From: Rhizobium sp. BK376
GTDB taxonomy: Bacteria > Pseudomonadota > Alphaproteobacteria > Rhizobiales > Rhizobiaceae
Reading direction: 5' to 3'
Assembly: GCF_004341625.1 (NCBI RefSeq)
Contig: NZ_SLZG01000001.1
Span: 744,001 to 808,000, forward strand
Length of the DNA: 64,000 nt
Part shown: positions 17,835 through 26,256 of the stretch, piece after piece
Layout of the letters: every line of letters starts with the position of its first letter
Position numbering within the stretch: position 1 is the stretch's first letter
Position numbers and translations under genes: made by a program
Notes under the pieces: model-generated
The model's input: the letters and a program-made list of their open reading frames with translations, nothing else
What the model was told of the DNA's origin: nothing
Databases searched by the model: none

Positions 17835-17930
17835 CCATCAAAAGCATTCATGGCTGATATCAGGTGATGCCTCTTCCGTTTTGACATCTGTCGGATTAGC
17901 GTCCGGCCGGACAACAACAGGGGACCAGTC

Positions 17931-18596
17931 ATGCTCACGATCTACGGCGTCTATCGCTCGCGCGCCTCGCGCAATTACTGGATGGCGGAAGAACTCGGCA
18001 TCGAATTCAAGTCGGTGCCGGTGCTGCAGGCGACGCGCATGGACAATCCGCTGGCAGCAGATGCGCCGCTCAACACGCTCTCGCCGGACTTTCTGGCCGT
18101 CAACCCGATGGGCATGATCCCGAGCATCAAGGATGGCGATCTCGTGCTCAATGAGTCTCTCGCCATCAACCTCTATCTGGCGCGCAAATATGGTGGCCCG
18201 CTTTCGGGACAGACGGTCGAGGAAGAGGGCTTGATTGCCACCTGGACCATGTGGGCCGCGACCGAAGTCGAGCCGCATTCGGTCGCCATCGTACGCATCT
18301 ATGATCGTGAGCAGGAAAACTCCGATCAGGGCAAGGCCGGCATCGTGGTTGCCAGCCGTTCCCTGAAGAAACCGCTCGATGTGCTGGAAAAGCGCCTGAC
18401 GGGGCAGGACTATATTGCCGCCGATCGCTTCACCGTCGTCGATCTCAACGTTGCGGAAGTGCTCCGCTACGCCCAGACCGAAGACGCGCTTTTCGACAGC
18501 CGTCCGCATCTCAAGGCCTGGATCGAACGCTGCCAGTCGCGCGCGGCCTATAAGGCCATGCAGGCGACACGGTCAAAGGAACCGATCAGCGTCTGA
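17931..18596 (+). CDS. Glutathione S-transferase family protein
   Basis: A 221-residue GST. The N-terminal thioredoxin-like domain starts [26 protein letters not shown], includes the cis-proline region [31 protein letters not shown] (glutathione-binding Pro and Glu-Ser), and is followed by an all-helical C-terminal domain with [12 protein letters not shown] (capping-box region). AGGGGA lies seven bases before the ATG. It is expected to conjugate glutathione or act as a peroxidase; the substrate is unknown. It is convergent with the LysR gene, with five bases between the stops. Confidence 0.88.
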   Translation: MLTIYGVYRSRASRNYWMAEELGIEFKSVPVLQATRMDNPLAADAPLNTLSPDFLAVNPMGMIPSIKDGDLVLNESLAINLYLARKYGGPLSGQTVEEEGLIATWTMWAATEVEPHSVAIVRIYDREQENSDQGKAGIVVASRSLKKPLDVLEKRLTGQDYIAADRFTVVDLNVAEVLRYAQTEDALFDSRPHLKAWIERCQSRAAYKAMQATRSKEPISV

Positions 18597-18601
18597 CGAA
18601 A

Positions 18602-19498
18602 TCAGGCGAAGGGCCGCATGCTTTCGGCCATCTCGTCACGAATCCATGCCTTGAAGTCCGTGACCTTCCTGGGCTCGCGTACGCCTTCGGCCGTTACGAA
18701 ATAATGGCCGAAGCCGGTCTTGACGCGGATGCCGAAGGGATCGACGAGACATTTCTGTTCCAGCGCATAGGCCGCCAGCGTCTGCCATGCGAGCAGAACG
18801 CCCTGCCCCGCAATCGCCGCATCGAGGCAGAGCGAAGCGTCGTTGAAGACATGGCGCGCCTCCATCGTCTCGCCGGACAATCCCACCTCCCGCAACCAGA
18901 CATCCCAGGAAAACATTGCACGTCCGTCTATGACGGCGGGAATGCGCAGCAGGTCAGCCGGCTCCTTCAGGCCGCGGGCGATCTGTGGCGAGACCACGGG
19001 AAAGACCTCCTGCAACAGCAACAGTTCCGATTTGACCCCAGGCCAATTGCCCTCGCCGACGCGGATGCCGATATCGACATCTGACGTCGCAGGATTGACG
19101 AGCCGCATGGTGGCGTCGATGCGCAGCCGGATTTCGGGATGACGCTCGGCAAAACGATGCAGCCGGTAAACCAGCCAGCGGGCGGCCAGAACCGGCGCGA
19201 CTGAAATGGTCAGGATCGTGTCGTCACGATGTTGGGCTGCCATGACGGCTTCGGACAGTGCTTGAAACCCCTCGCCCAGCCGCGCCAGGATGCCGACGCC
19301 GGCATCGGTCGCAACCATGCCCTTCGGCGTTCGCTCGAAAATCTGCCGCCCGAGCTGCGCCTCGGCCTTGATGACCTGCTGGCTGATGGCGCCGATCGTG
19401 ACGCCGAGTTCGTCGGCGGCCGATTGCAGCGACCCGAGGCGCCCCACCGCCTCCAGCGCCCGCAGCCCGTTCAAATGGACGATGTTGAGGTTCTTCAT
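18602..19498 (-). CDS. LysR family transcriptional regulator (GcvA-like)
   Basis: A 298-residue LysR protein. The N-terminal winged helix reads LNGLRALEAVGRLGSLQSAADELGVTIGAISQQVIKAEAQLGRQIFERTPKG, with the ISQQ variant typical of GcvA-like members. The effector domain follows from about residue 95 (ISVAPVLAARWLVYRLHRFAERHPEIRLRI). It lies next to a GST gene (convergent) and a small divergent gene at 19652; the latter is a possible target. Its effector is unknown. Confidence 0.9.
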   Translation of the reverse strand: MKNLNIVHLNGLRALEAVGRLGSLQSAADELGVTIGAISQQVIKAEAQLGRQIFERTPKGMVATDAGVGILARLGEGFQALSEAVMAAQHRDDTILTISVAPVLAARWLVYRLHRFAERHPEIRLRIDATMRLVNPATSDVDIGIRVGEGNWPGVKSELLLLQEVFPVVSPQIARGLKEPADLLRIPAVIDGRAMFSWDVWLREVGLSGETMEARHVFNDASLCLDAAIAGQGVLLAWQTLAAYALEQKCLVDPFGIRVKTGFGHYFVTAEGVREPRKVTDFKAWIRDEMAESMRPFA

Positions 19499-19651
19499 AT
19501 AGGATATCTATACCGACCTCTTGCCATTCTCAATTGAATTCCAGTCATTGCGGGCCGATACTGATTACATCGATCAAATTAAGTCTAATGATCCTGCCGC
19601 ATTCGGCGCCATCGGCGTTTTTGAGCGGCGGAAGAGCGAGGAGGCATTGCC

Positions 19652-19864
19652 ATGTCCGTGCTCAAGCTTTTCTTGACCCATATCCTGCCGGCCAAGTGGC
19701 TGGAGGAAGACACCGTTTCCACGTCGCACGACCCGTTGCTGCATCCTGACATCAGGGTCATGACGCTGGCGGAGCTGGCCGATCTGCCGCTGATGCCGGA
19801 GAATCTGGGGCGGACGATACCGCAACCGGTGGCCTGCCTGCCGGAGCGCCTTCGCTGTGCTTAA
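19652..19864 (+). CDS. Small hypothetical protein
   Basis: A 70-residue frame starting MSVLKLFLTHILPAKWLEEDTVSTSHDPLLHPDIRVMTLAELADLP. A strong Shine-Dalgarno (GAGGAGG) stands seven bases upstream of the ATG, the main reason to treat it as real. There is no signal peptide or known domain. It is divergent from the LysR gene and 64 bases ahead of the MmcQ/YjbR gene on the same strand, so the two may be cotranscribed. No function is assigned. Confidence 0.55.
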   Translation: MSVLKLFLTHILPAKWLEEDTVSTSHDPLLHPDIRVMTLAELADLPLMPENLGRTIPQPVACLPERLRCA

Positions 19865-19928
19865 CGCTCGCCATCGCCGGCTGTCCGGACTATTCTGCCG
19901 ATGTTATCACTGACGACGGCGGTCCCGG

Positions 19929-20282
19929 ATGAGCGAGACGGAAGAGATTTTCAAGCGCTTGCAGGCACTTGCCGCGGAGGCTGATCTGCCCGAGGTCGAA
20001 CTCGGCACCAGCTATGGCACGCCTTCGCTGAAAGTGGGCGGCAAGTCGTTCGTGTCGGTCAAGAATGCCGAGACGATCGTGCTGTCCATCCCGATCGAGG
20101 ACAAGGAACGCCTCATCGAGATGGCGCCCGATATCTATTATCAGACCGACCACTATGTCGGCTGGCCGTCGCTGCCGCTCAGGGCCCACGCCATCGACGA
20201 CGAAGAGCTCAAGCGCCGGCTGATCGACGCCTGGCGCTTTCGAGCCCCGAAGAAGCTGCGTGCGTCCTTCGATGGCAACTGA
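19929..20282 (+). CDS. MmcQ/YjbR family DNA-binding-fold protein
   Basis: A 117-residue protein of the MmcQ/YjbR (DUF419) family. The signature runs ELGTSYGTPSLKVGGKSFVSVKNAETIVLSIP and ends with SLPLRAHAIDDEELKRRLIDAWRFRAPKKL. The fold resembles the CyaY-like/phosphotransfer-type small domain, and no biochemical activity is established. Length is normal for a single domain. It is convergent with a GST gene 19 bases away. Confidence 0.85.
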   Translation: MSETEEIFKRLQALAAEADLPEVELGTSYGTPSLKVGGKSFVSVKNAETIVLSIPIEDKERLIEMAPDIYYQTDHYVGWPSLPLRAHAIDDEELKRRLIDAWRFRAPKKLRASFDGN

Positions 20283-20300
20283 GCGTGTGACATTAGTCGA

Positions 20301-20921
20301 TCAGGCTCTTTCGATTTCCCTCGCCCGCTGAACGGCAGGACGCTCCAGCATGCGGGCGCGGTGTTCGCCCAGTTTCGGCAGGCGGTCGAGGTCGACTCCG
20401 TCGCCCTTTGCCCATCCGAACATGGTGAAGAGATAAGCGTCGGCGACGCTGTAATCCTTGCCCATCACCCAGGGGCCGCGGAGCATCGATGTCTCGATGA
20501 GCCCCAGGCTCTCGCCCATGGTCTGCGGCACCTTGGCCTTCATGGTTTCCCTTGCAGCCTCGTCATCCGTCCAGCGATAGCCGCGGCGGCCATGGGCGTG
20601 GTTCACATGCACGGTGGCGCAGAGATAGTTGTTGAACGACTGCATCAAGGCAAATTCGAAGAGATCGTCGAGAGGTGCAAGGCGTGCCGATTTCGCGATC
20701 TGTGCGACATAGGCAAGAATGGCCGGCGTCTCTGATATCGCGCCCTTTTCGGCGATCAGCACGGGAACTCGGCCCTTCGGATTGAGGCGCAGATATTCCG
20801 GCGATTGCTGCTCCGCCTTGCTGAAATCGACCCGCTTGGCTTCGAAGGCAAGGCCGGATTCTTCCAGCGCAATCAAGCTCGCCAGTGAGCAAGCTCCCGG
20901 CGAATAATACAAAGTCAACAT
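20301..20921 (-). CDS. Glutathione S-transferase family protein
   Basis: A 206-residue GST from ATG 20921, which gives MLTLYYSPGACSLASLIALEESGLAFEAKRVDF, the classical beta-class N-terminus with S and C near position 10. The glutathione-site segment NPKGRVPVLIAEKGAISETPAILAYVAQ is intact, and the C-terminal helical domain includes YSVADAYLFTMFGW. A longer open frame to 21272 is not coding: it is out-of-frame shadow of the next gene. It is the second GST within 3 kb but is only distantly similar to the first. The gene ahead of it (DUF4406-like) is on the same strand 121 bases away. Confidence 0.9.
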   Translation of the reverse strand: MLTLYYSPGACSLASLIALEESGLAFEAKRVDFSKAEQQSPEYLRLNPKGRVPVLIAEKGAISETPAILAYVAQIAKSARLAPLDDLFEFALMQSFNNYLCATVHVNHAHGRRGYRWTDDEAARETMKAKVPQTMGESLGLIETSMLRGPWVMGKDYSVADAYLFTMFGWAKGDGVDLDRLPKLGEHRARMLERPAVQRAREIERA

Positions 20922-21042
20922 GCCCGCTCCATCCCGTTTCAAAGGGAGCCTTATAGCGGATTCGCAGCGTAGCGGGAACATTGATCCCGTAATGGGCATC
21001 GGGCTGGAACGAGCGGCATGCCGCCCGTTCCGTCGCAGACAA

Positions 21043-21399
21043 TCATGTGCAGCCCGGCACATCCTCCAGCCGATGCCAGACGGGAATGCCGCGCTCACGG
21101 GCGATCCGCACATCATTATCGGCGCCCTTGGACTCGCCCGGAAGCCGCAATACGCCTTCGCAGAGCTCGAGCAGCCGATGGGCGGTCGGGTGAAAGACTT
21201 CCTCGTAAAGCGCGTCGCCGACGGCCTTGCCGCCCGCGGCATTCCACACCGGCAGGGCCACCCATTCGCCAATCATCGGCACGTGGCCGGCCCTGAACAG
21301 CGCATAGGACGGCTCCTCCAGGCGCTTCAGGTTCATCGCCATCTTTTCCGGGTCGTCTCCGGTCCCTGAGCGATAGGGTCCAGCAATCAAAATCAGCAT
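21043..21399 (-). CDS. DUF4406-type (nucleoside deoxyribosyltransferase-like) protein
   Basis: A 118-residue protein starting MLILIAGPYRSGTGDDPEKMAMNLKRLEEPSYALFRAGHVPMIGEW. The AGPYRSG opening and late LPGESKGADNDVRIARERGIPVW (a GxSxGxxxE-like element) are typical of the nucleoside 2-deoxyribosyltransferase-like superfamily, to which DUF4406 belongs. A real substrate is not known. A GGAGA sequence lies just upstream of the ATG. It is divergent from the DeoR gene. Confidence 0.75.
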   Translation of the reverse strand: MLILIAGPYRSGTGDDPEKMAMNLKRLEEPSYALFRAGHVPMIGEWVALPVWNAAGGKAVGDALYEEVFHPTAHRLLELCEGVLRLPGESKGADNDVRIARERGIPVWHRLEDVPGCT

Positions 21400-21520
21400 G
21401 TTATCTCTCCTTTGCCCCGCCTCATGCAGGAAACTGCCCGAATATGCGGGAAATTTCTTGATCGTCGAGTCAATTCAGGCATAATCACGATAATTCATTC
21501 ATTTTCGTGCGGGAGCGTGC

Positions 21521-22276
21521 ATGCTGACCAGTCAACGCCAGACCATTATCCTCGACCTGCTCCGCCGCGATGGGCAGGTTGTTGCGAAGAGCGTCGCCGA
21601 GGAATTCAACCTTTCCGAAGACACGATCCGTCGGGATTTGCGGGAAATGTCGGCACAGGGCCTGCTGAAGCGGGTGCATGGCGGGGCGCTGCCGCTATCG
21701 CCGGACCTGCCGGATTTTTCGACGCGCAGGACAGTCTCGTCGGAAGAAAAGCGGTCGCTGGGCGCTTATGCGGCGGGTATGATCCGCCCTGGGCAGACGA
21801 TCTTTCTCGATGGCGGGACGACTACGGCCGAGATCGTGCGGCATTTGCCGCGCGACTTCGCCTTTACCATCGTCACCCATAGCCCGACGATATCAGGCGA
21901 ACTGGAACATCATCCGACCGCCGAAGTGATCCTGATCGGCGGCAGGCTCTACAAGCATTCGATGGTGGCGACGGGCGCATCGGCGATCGTGGCGATCTCG
22001 CTCGTCCGACCGGATATCTTCTTTCTCGGCGTGACCGCCGTTCATCCCGCGCATGGTCTTTCGACAGGGGATTTCGAGGAAGCCACGATCAAGCGGCACA
22101 TCGCCCAATGTTCGGTGGAAACCTATGTCATGGTGACGGAGGAGAAGCTGGACACCGTCTCGCCCTGCCACGTCGTGTCCCTGTCAGCCATATCAGGACT
22201 GATCGTTGCAGCAAGCGTGCCTGACGAGCGCCTCAAACCCTACCGGAGCGCCGGCGCGGCGATCCTGAAGACATGA
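21521..22276 (+). CDS. DeoR family transcriptional regulator
   Basis: A 251-residue DeoR/GlpR-type repressor. The N-terminal helix-turn-helix reads RQTIILDLLRRDGQVVAKSVAEEFNLSEDTIRRDLREMSAQGLLKRVHGGA; the sugar-phosphate-sensing domain includes FLDGGTTTAEIVRHLP and IGGRLYKHSMVATGASA. Such proteins usually respond to a phosphorylated sugar or nucleoside. Its last 44 bases overlap the convergent membrane protein gene. No sugar operon is adjacent, so its target is outside the window or is itself. Confidence 0.92.
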   Translation: MLTSQRQTIILDLLRRDGQVVAKSVAEEFNLSEDTIRRDLREMSAQGLLKRVHGGALPLSPDLPDFSTRRTVSSEEKRSLGAYAAGMIRPGQTIFLDGGTTTAEIVRHLPRDFAFTIVTHSPTISGELEHHPTAEVILIGGRLYKHSMVATGASAIVAISLVRPDIFFLGVTAVHPAHGLSTGDFEEATIKRHIAQCSVETYVMVTEEKLDTVSPCHVVSLSAISGLIVAASVPDERLKPYRSAGAAILKT

Positions 22277-23000
22277 AAATTTGCAGCGAAAGCCAGGCGA
22301 CCTCTACCTTCTGCTGCGGCAGGAGACTTGCCAGCAGAGCGCAGGCGAAGATCATGAGGCTCGCATAGATCGGGGTCGTGTCGTCGATTCCAAGCTCGGC
22401 CAGATAGTTCAATTGCGGCTGCAGGTTAGCGATAGCAGCGCCGAGGGACGGCATCTGCATTTTGCCAGCAAGGAGAAGCGGCAGGTTGGGCTGGTTTGCA
22501 AATGCCCAGAGCGTGACATGGGCGGCTGTGAGAGCAGCGGCATAGCGGGGCAGTCTCCAGGACCCCAGCGGCTGACGATCGTCATCCTCGAAGGGAACCA
22601 GCAGATAAGCAGCAAACAGAACGAGGAAGAGCAGCGGCAGCGGTAGGACGCCGAAAATGGCATCCAACTGCACATGCCCCTCCCAGATGCTGACGAATAT
22701 CGTTGGAAAGTCCGTGGACGCTGCAAACCAGACAATGGCTGCAATGCTCCAGAGGAGGCTCAGGCGCAGGAAGAGAATGCGCGCAAGCATGCAGAACAGG
22801 ACTATGCCGCCGCAGAGCCAAAAGCCGGCGGGTTTAACCGCACCGCCCATGAGGGAGATCAGCGGACCGCAGGAGCCGGCATTCCTTTCGCAGCCGGAGA
22901 ACTGGATGATCGTCCAGCCGACATAATCGAAATAGATCGCGCAAAAGACGAATGTCCCGATTGCGATCAGCATCCACCAGAGATAACGGCCTGCGAACAT
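22233..23000 (-). CDS. Hypothetical polytopic membrane protein
   Basis: A 255-residue protein with about six hydrophobic segments (for example MLIAIGTFVFCAIYF, FWLCGGIVLFCML, LFLVLFAAYLLV, ASLMIFACALLASLL). Two cysteines (SGCERNAGSC) lie in the first loop. I do not recognise the family. The 3' end overlaps the convergent deoR end by 44 bases. The last residues (MSSGSPRRRSGRV) come from the overlap, and an earlier stop is lacking, so the true C-terminus may simply be extended. Start at 23000 gives a normal N-terminal membrane segment. Confidence 0.65.
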   Translation of the reverse strand: MFAGRYLWWMLIAIGTFVFCAIYFDYVGWTIIQFSGCERNAGSCGPLISLMGGAVKPAGFWLCGGIVLFCMLARILFLRLSLLWSIAAIVWFAASTDFPTIFVSIWEGHVQLDAIFGVLPLPLLFLVLFAAYLLVPFEDDDRQPLGSWRLPRYAAALTAAHVTLWAFANQPNLPLLLAGKMQMPSLGAAIANLQPQLNYLAELGIDDTTPIYASLMIFACALLASLLPQQKVEVAWLSLQIFMSSGSPRRRSGRV

Positions 23001-23147
23001 GTCATGCCCTCATGGCAGGGAACACGAAATCATTTCGGACCGATTGTATGCAAAGGCCGCAGCGCTGCATGCGGCTTTCGCAGAATTGGTTTAATTCATA
23101 TTAGAGTACACGTATATTAACAAAACGTGTTTCGCTTCGAGACACAG

Positions 23148-24155
23148 TCAGGCAGTGAGCGCTGACGTGACGTAGATGTCGCCGACATGGATGCCGTTCC
23201 AGTTGTGGAGGGCCTTGTTGGCCATCGCCATCAGGCCGGCATGGACCTCGCCATCCCTTTCGAAGAAGCGCGCCAGCGTCGCAGTGACCATCGCCTCGGA
23301 TGCACGGCCATTGCCGTCATCGCATTTGAGGGCGAGCGCAATCCCCTGCTCCGGGATCGCCGCACAGAAGACGCCCTCGGCGCCTGTTTTGGCGAAGATG
23401 CGGCCGGGCGCAAGGCTCATCAGCTTGGTGCAGGCGCGACCGGTACCGGCCACATAGAAGGGCTCGGCCATGCAGGCATCGAACAGGCGGCGGGCGGCCT
23501 TGGCGCGCAACGGCTCTAGGCCCGCGCCGGTCGCCATCCGGGCAAAGCCGTGGGCGAGCTTCTGCAGCGGAACAGCGTAATTCGGGATGGAGCAGCCGTC
23601 GGTGCCGCAATTGTCGTGGCCGAGTGCCGCGCCCGTCAGGCTCTGCATCGTGTCGCGGATCTGCTGCTGCAGCGGGTGGTCGTAGCCGACATAGCCCTTG
23701 GGATCGATGTCCTGGTGACAGCAGGCGCAGACGAAGCCGGAATGCTTGCCCGAGCAGTTGTTGTGAAGCGCCGTCGGCTTGTCGATGGTGCGCGCCTGGT
23801 GGATGATCGTCTTCTGGTCGGACGACCAATGGGCGCCGCATTCCAGCGCGTTCACGTCACGGCCGGCGCGGGAAAGCATGGAGGCGGCGAGCGCCACATG
23901 CTCATCCTCGCCGCTATGCGAGGAACAGGCAAGCGCCAGTTCCTTGTTGCCGAAGCCGTAGGCGTCGGCCGCGCCGCTTTCGACCAGCGGCAGCGCCTGC
24001 ATCGCCTTGCAGGCCGAGCGCGGAAAAACGGCCTGCTCGATATCGCCCTGCGAAAAGACCGTGCGACCATCGCCATCGACCACGACGATGGAGCCGCGAT
24101 GGCGGCTTTCGACGAGATTGCCACGGGTGACTTCGACGCAGACGGGATTGGTCAT
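23148..24155 (-). CDS. ansA: L-asparaginase, class 3 (Rhizobium etli type)
   Basis: A 335-residue asparaginase of the Rhizobium etli type, unrelated to E. coli AnsA/AnsB. ATG at 24155 gives MTNPVCVEVTRGNLVESRHRG. The nucleophile region is FPRS47ACK50AMQ, corresponding to the Ser48/Lys51 pair of the R. etli enzyme. The zinc ligands C134, K137 (HNNCSGKHSG) and C188 (GTDGCSI) match Cys135, Lys138 and Cys189 there, each offset by one. It hydrolyses L-asparagine to aspartate and ammonia. It is divergent from an MFS transporter, 160 bases away, which may carry a related compound. Residue equivalences are from memory of the R. etli structures. Confidence 0.93.
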   Translation of the reverse strand: MTNPVCVEVTRGNLVESRHRGSIVVVDGDGRTVFSQGDIEQAVFPRSACKAMQALPLVESGAADAYGFGNKELALACSSHSGEDEHVALAASMLSRAGRDVNALECGAHWSSDQKTIIHQARTIDKPTALHNNCSGKHSGFVCACCHQDIDPKGYVGYDHPLQQQIRDTMQSLTGAALGHDNCGTDGCSIPNYAVPLQKLAHGFARMATGAGLEPLRAKAARRLFDACMAEPFYVAGTGRACTKLMSLAPGRIFAKTGAEGVFCAAIPEQGIALALKCDDGNGRASEAMVTATLARFFERDGEVHAGLMAMANKALHNWNGIHVGDIYVTSALTA

Positions 24156-24314
24156 GAGACAGGGATTCCTGATTTGTGGGGTCCGCCAGTGATAACGACT
24201 GCACGACGGATTGCCAATCGTCATATCAAGTGAAGAATCCGATCGTATCTCTTATTGCGCCATGATTGCATGGGTCTAAAAGGGCGGGATCAGGAATCAC
24301 GTCTCCCATCTCCC

Positions 24315-25529
24315 ATGTTTTCAGCCCTTCTCCGCATCATTCGCGATCCCTATCTGCGCATCCCGACGCTGACGCTCTTTGTGGCCGGCTTCACCTATGC
24401 CTCGACCCTGCCCTATCAGTCGATGATCGGCATCGGCGAATTCGGCCTGAGTGACGGGCTCTATTCGATGCTGATCTTTGCGGCGGCGGCGATCAATGTC
24501 GCGGCCAGTGTGCTGCTCGGCATATTGTCGGACAGGCTGGGCGACCGGCGACCCCTGGTGCTGGCTCTGACCATCGCCGGCATCTTCGGCTATGGCCTGA
24601 TCTATGAGGTCAGGAGCGTGCCGGTCTTCGTCCTCTGCGTGCTCTTCCTGATCCCGGTTAGCAATTCCACCTTCTCGATCCTGTTCGGCAGCATCCGCGC
24701 CACGACCAACGAGATCGCGCCACGCGAGGCCGTTTCGATCACCTCGACGGTGCGGGCGGTCTATTCCGGATCCTGGGCGTTGATGCCAGGGCTCGTTGGG
24801 CTTTATCTCGCGCATTCGCAAAGCATGATGCCGGCCTATGCGGTTGCAGCGGCGGCAAGCCTTGCCTGTTTCTGCCTCTATTTCTTCTTCGTGCCACGCA
24901 GCGTCGGCAAGACGGGCGGAGCGACCTTCGGAGAGGAGGGGTTTCTTGCGTCGCTCATGCGGTTGCTGGACCCATCGCTGATGATCCGGCTTGGCGCCAT
25001 GGCGCTGATCACGGGCACGCAGCGGCTGAGCACGACGCTCTCTCCGCTGATCACCACGCAGATGGTGCACGGCACCGTGACCGATGTCGGCTTCCTCTCA
25101 GGAGCCGTCGCCTTCCTCGAAATGCCTTTCATGCTGTTCTGGGGCGCGATGCTTCGCCGCTTCCACAATGTCCATGTGCTGGTCGCCGGCGCCCTGCTCT
25201 ACTCCACGCACCTGACGCTCGTCAGCTTCGCGACCGAGACGTGGCAGCTTTATGCACTCGTGGGCATCAATTCCTGCGGGGCTGCGGCCATCCTTTGCGT
25301 GCCTATCTCCTATCTGCAGGATCTGATCGCCGACCGGCCGGGGCTCGGCAGCTCGCTCATCGCGGTCAACATGTTCCTTAGCGGTGGCGTCGCTGCGATC
25401 CTGTTCGCCATCGGCACGGCAATCGGCGACTATTCCGAGACAGCCCGCGTCGGCGCCGCGAGCGGCCTTATCGCTGTTGTCCTGATGCTGGCGCTGGACG
25501 GGAAGCGGTCCAAGGCAGCGACCGCCTAG
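24315..25529 (+). CDS. MFS transporter
   Basis: A 404-residue major facilitator protein with about twelve membrane segments. The loop-2 signature is present as GILSDRLGDRRPLVLAL, and NEIAPREAVSITSTVRAVYSGSWALMPGLVG resembles sugar-efflux (SetA-like) transporters. Start at 24315 (MFSALLRIIRDPYLR) was chosen because the in-frame extension to 24255 shows no membrane or coding character; no clear Shine-Dalgarno helps. It is divergent from the asparaginase gene, which suggests shared control. Its stop overlaps the convergent SufR-like regulator gene by four bases. Substrate is unknown. Confidence 0.82.
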   Translation: MFSALLRIIRDPYLRIPTLTLFVAGFTYASTLPYQSMIGIGEFGLSDGLYSMLIFAAAAINVAASVLLGILSDRLGDRRPLVLALTIAGIFGYGLIYEVRSVPVFVLCVLFLIPVSNSTFSILFGSIRATTNEIAPREAVSITSTVRAVYSGSWALMPGLVGLYLAHSQSMMPAYAVAAAASLACFCLYFFFVPRSVGKTGGATFGEEGFLASLMRLLDPSLMIRLGAMALITGTQRLSTTLSPLITTQMVHGTVTDVGFLSGAVAFLEMPFMLFWGAMLRRFHNVHVLVAGALLYSTHLTLVSFATETWQLYALVGINSCGAAAILCVPISYLQDLIADRPGLGSSLIAVNMFLSGGVAAILFAIGTAIGDYSETARVGAASGLIAVVLMLALDGKRSKAATA

Positions 25530-26149
25530 GCGGGACTGACGATATAGGCGCAGCGGCGCGCGCCATGCAGAATATGTTCGGTCCGCTCCACCTTCGCACG
25601 GAGAACGGTGCGGAAGGTCTCAAGCTCGGACCTGCAGAAACCGGCGCAGACTGATGCGGCAGCACAGATCGGGCAATGGTTCTCGACGAGGATCAACGAC
25701 CCGTCCTCCTCTTCCCAGCTGTCGGCCATGTAGCCTTCCCGCGTGCGGATCGCCGCGAGGGCACGAACCCGGGATTTGAGGTCGCCTTCGCTGCCGATTT
25801 CGGCCAGATAACGTTTCTCCGTCTCGATCTCGCGTGCCGAAATGACGGTATCCAGCGCGCCGGATCCCAACTGCTCCACGAGCAAGGTCAGAAGGTTTGC
25901 TGTCAGCTCCGCATGGCCGTCGGGAAATTGCCGGTTTCCGGCCTCGGTCAGATGCCAGAGCTGGCGGGGGCGTCCGCGACCTGACGCGGTCCCGGTGACC
26001 GCCTCGACCAAACCGTCCTCGGCCATCTTCATCAATTGCTGCCGCGCTGCCTCCGAGGTTATGCCGAATGCCTCGCCGATGGAGGCGGCGAGCTGCGGCC
26101 CCTCATTCTTGAGCAGGAGAAGAATTCGGTTGGCTGACGTCTGGTGCAT
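25526..26149 (-). CDS. SufR-like Fe-S cluster winged-helix regulator
   Basis: A 207-residue regulator with an N-terminal helix-turn-helix (LAASIGEAFGITSEAARQQLMKMAEDGLV) and a C-terminal sensing domain. The segment ENHCPICAAASVCAGFCRSE with the later GARRCAYIV matches SufR: C159, C172 and C200 are spaced 13 and 28 residues apart, exactly as the cluster cysteines C161, C174 and C202 of cyanobacterial SufR (from memory). Two extra cysteines (C162, C168) are present. It probably binds a [4Fe-4S] cluster and senses redox or oxygen. No suf genes are near. It is divergent from an MFS transporter, its likely target. Confidence 0.85.
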   Translation of the reverse strand: MHQTSANRILLLLKNEGPQLAASIGEAFGITSEAARQQLMKMAEDGLVEAVTGTASGRGRPRQLWHLTEAGNRQFPDGHAELTANLLTLLVEQLGSGALDTVISAREIETEKRYLAEIGSEGDLKSRVRALAAIRTREGYMADSWEEEDGSLILVENHCPICAAASVCAGFCRSELETFRTVLRAKVERTEHILHGARRCAYIVSPA

Positions 26150-26151
26150 TT

Positions 26152-26221
26152 ATTTTTCCAAGTTTCTTCTTGCTTTAATAATCGGTCCGTGCAATTTTTC
26201 CAAGCAATAACTTTGAAAATA
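26152..26221. promoter_or_regulatory. Putative operator of the SufR-like regulator
   Basis: The 11-mer ATTTTTCCAAG occurs twice as an exact direct repeat (26152-26162 and 26194-26204), 42 bases apart, about four helical turns. The second copy forms an inverted repeat with CTTTGAAAAT (26211-26220) across CAATAA, giving CCAAG-N6-CTTTG. SufR operators are inverted repeats with a six-base spacer of related form (CAAC-N6-GTTG, from memory). The region lies between the divergent regulator and MFS genes. Confidence 0.5.
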
Positions 26222-26256
26222 ATAATTCTTCGCCAGGGAACATCAAGGATCGCCCC

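Noticed and set aside
20922..21272. N-terminal extension of the GST frame
   Set aside because: It is out-of-frame with the real DUF4406-like gene that covers the same bases, and it lacks GST text.
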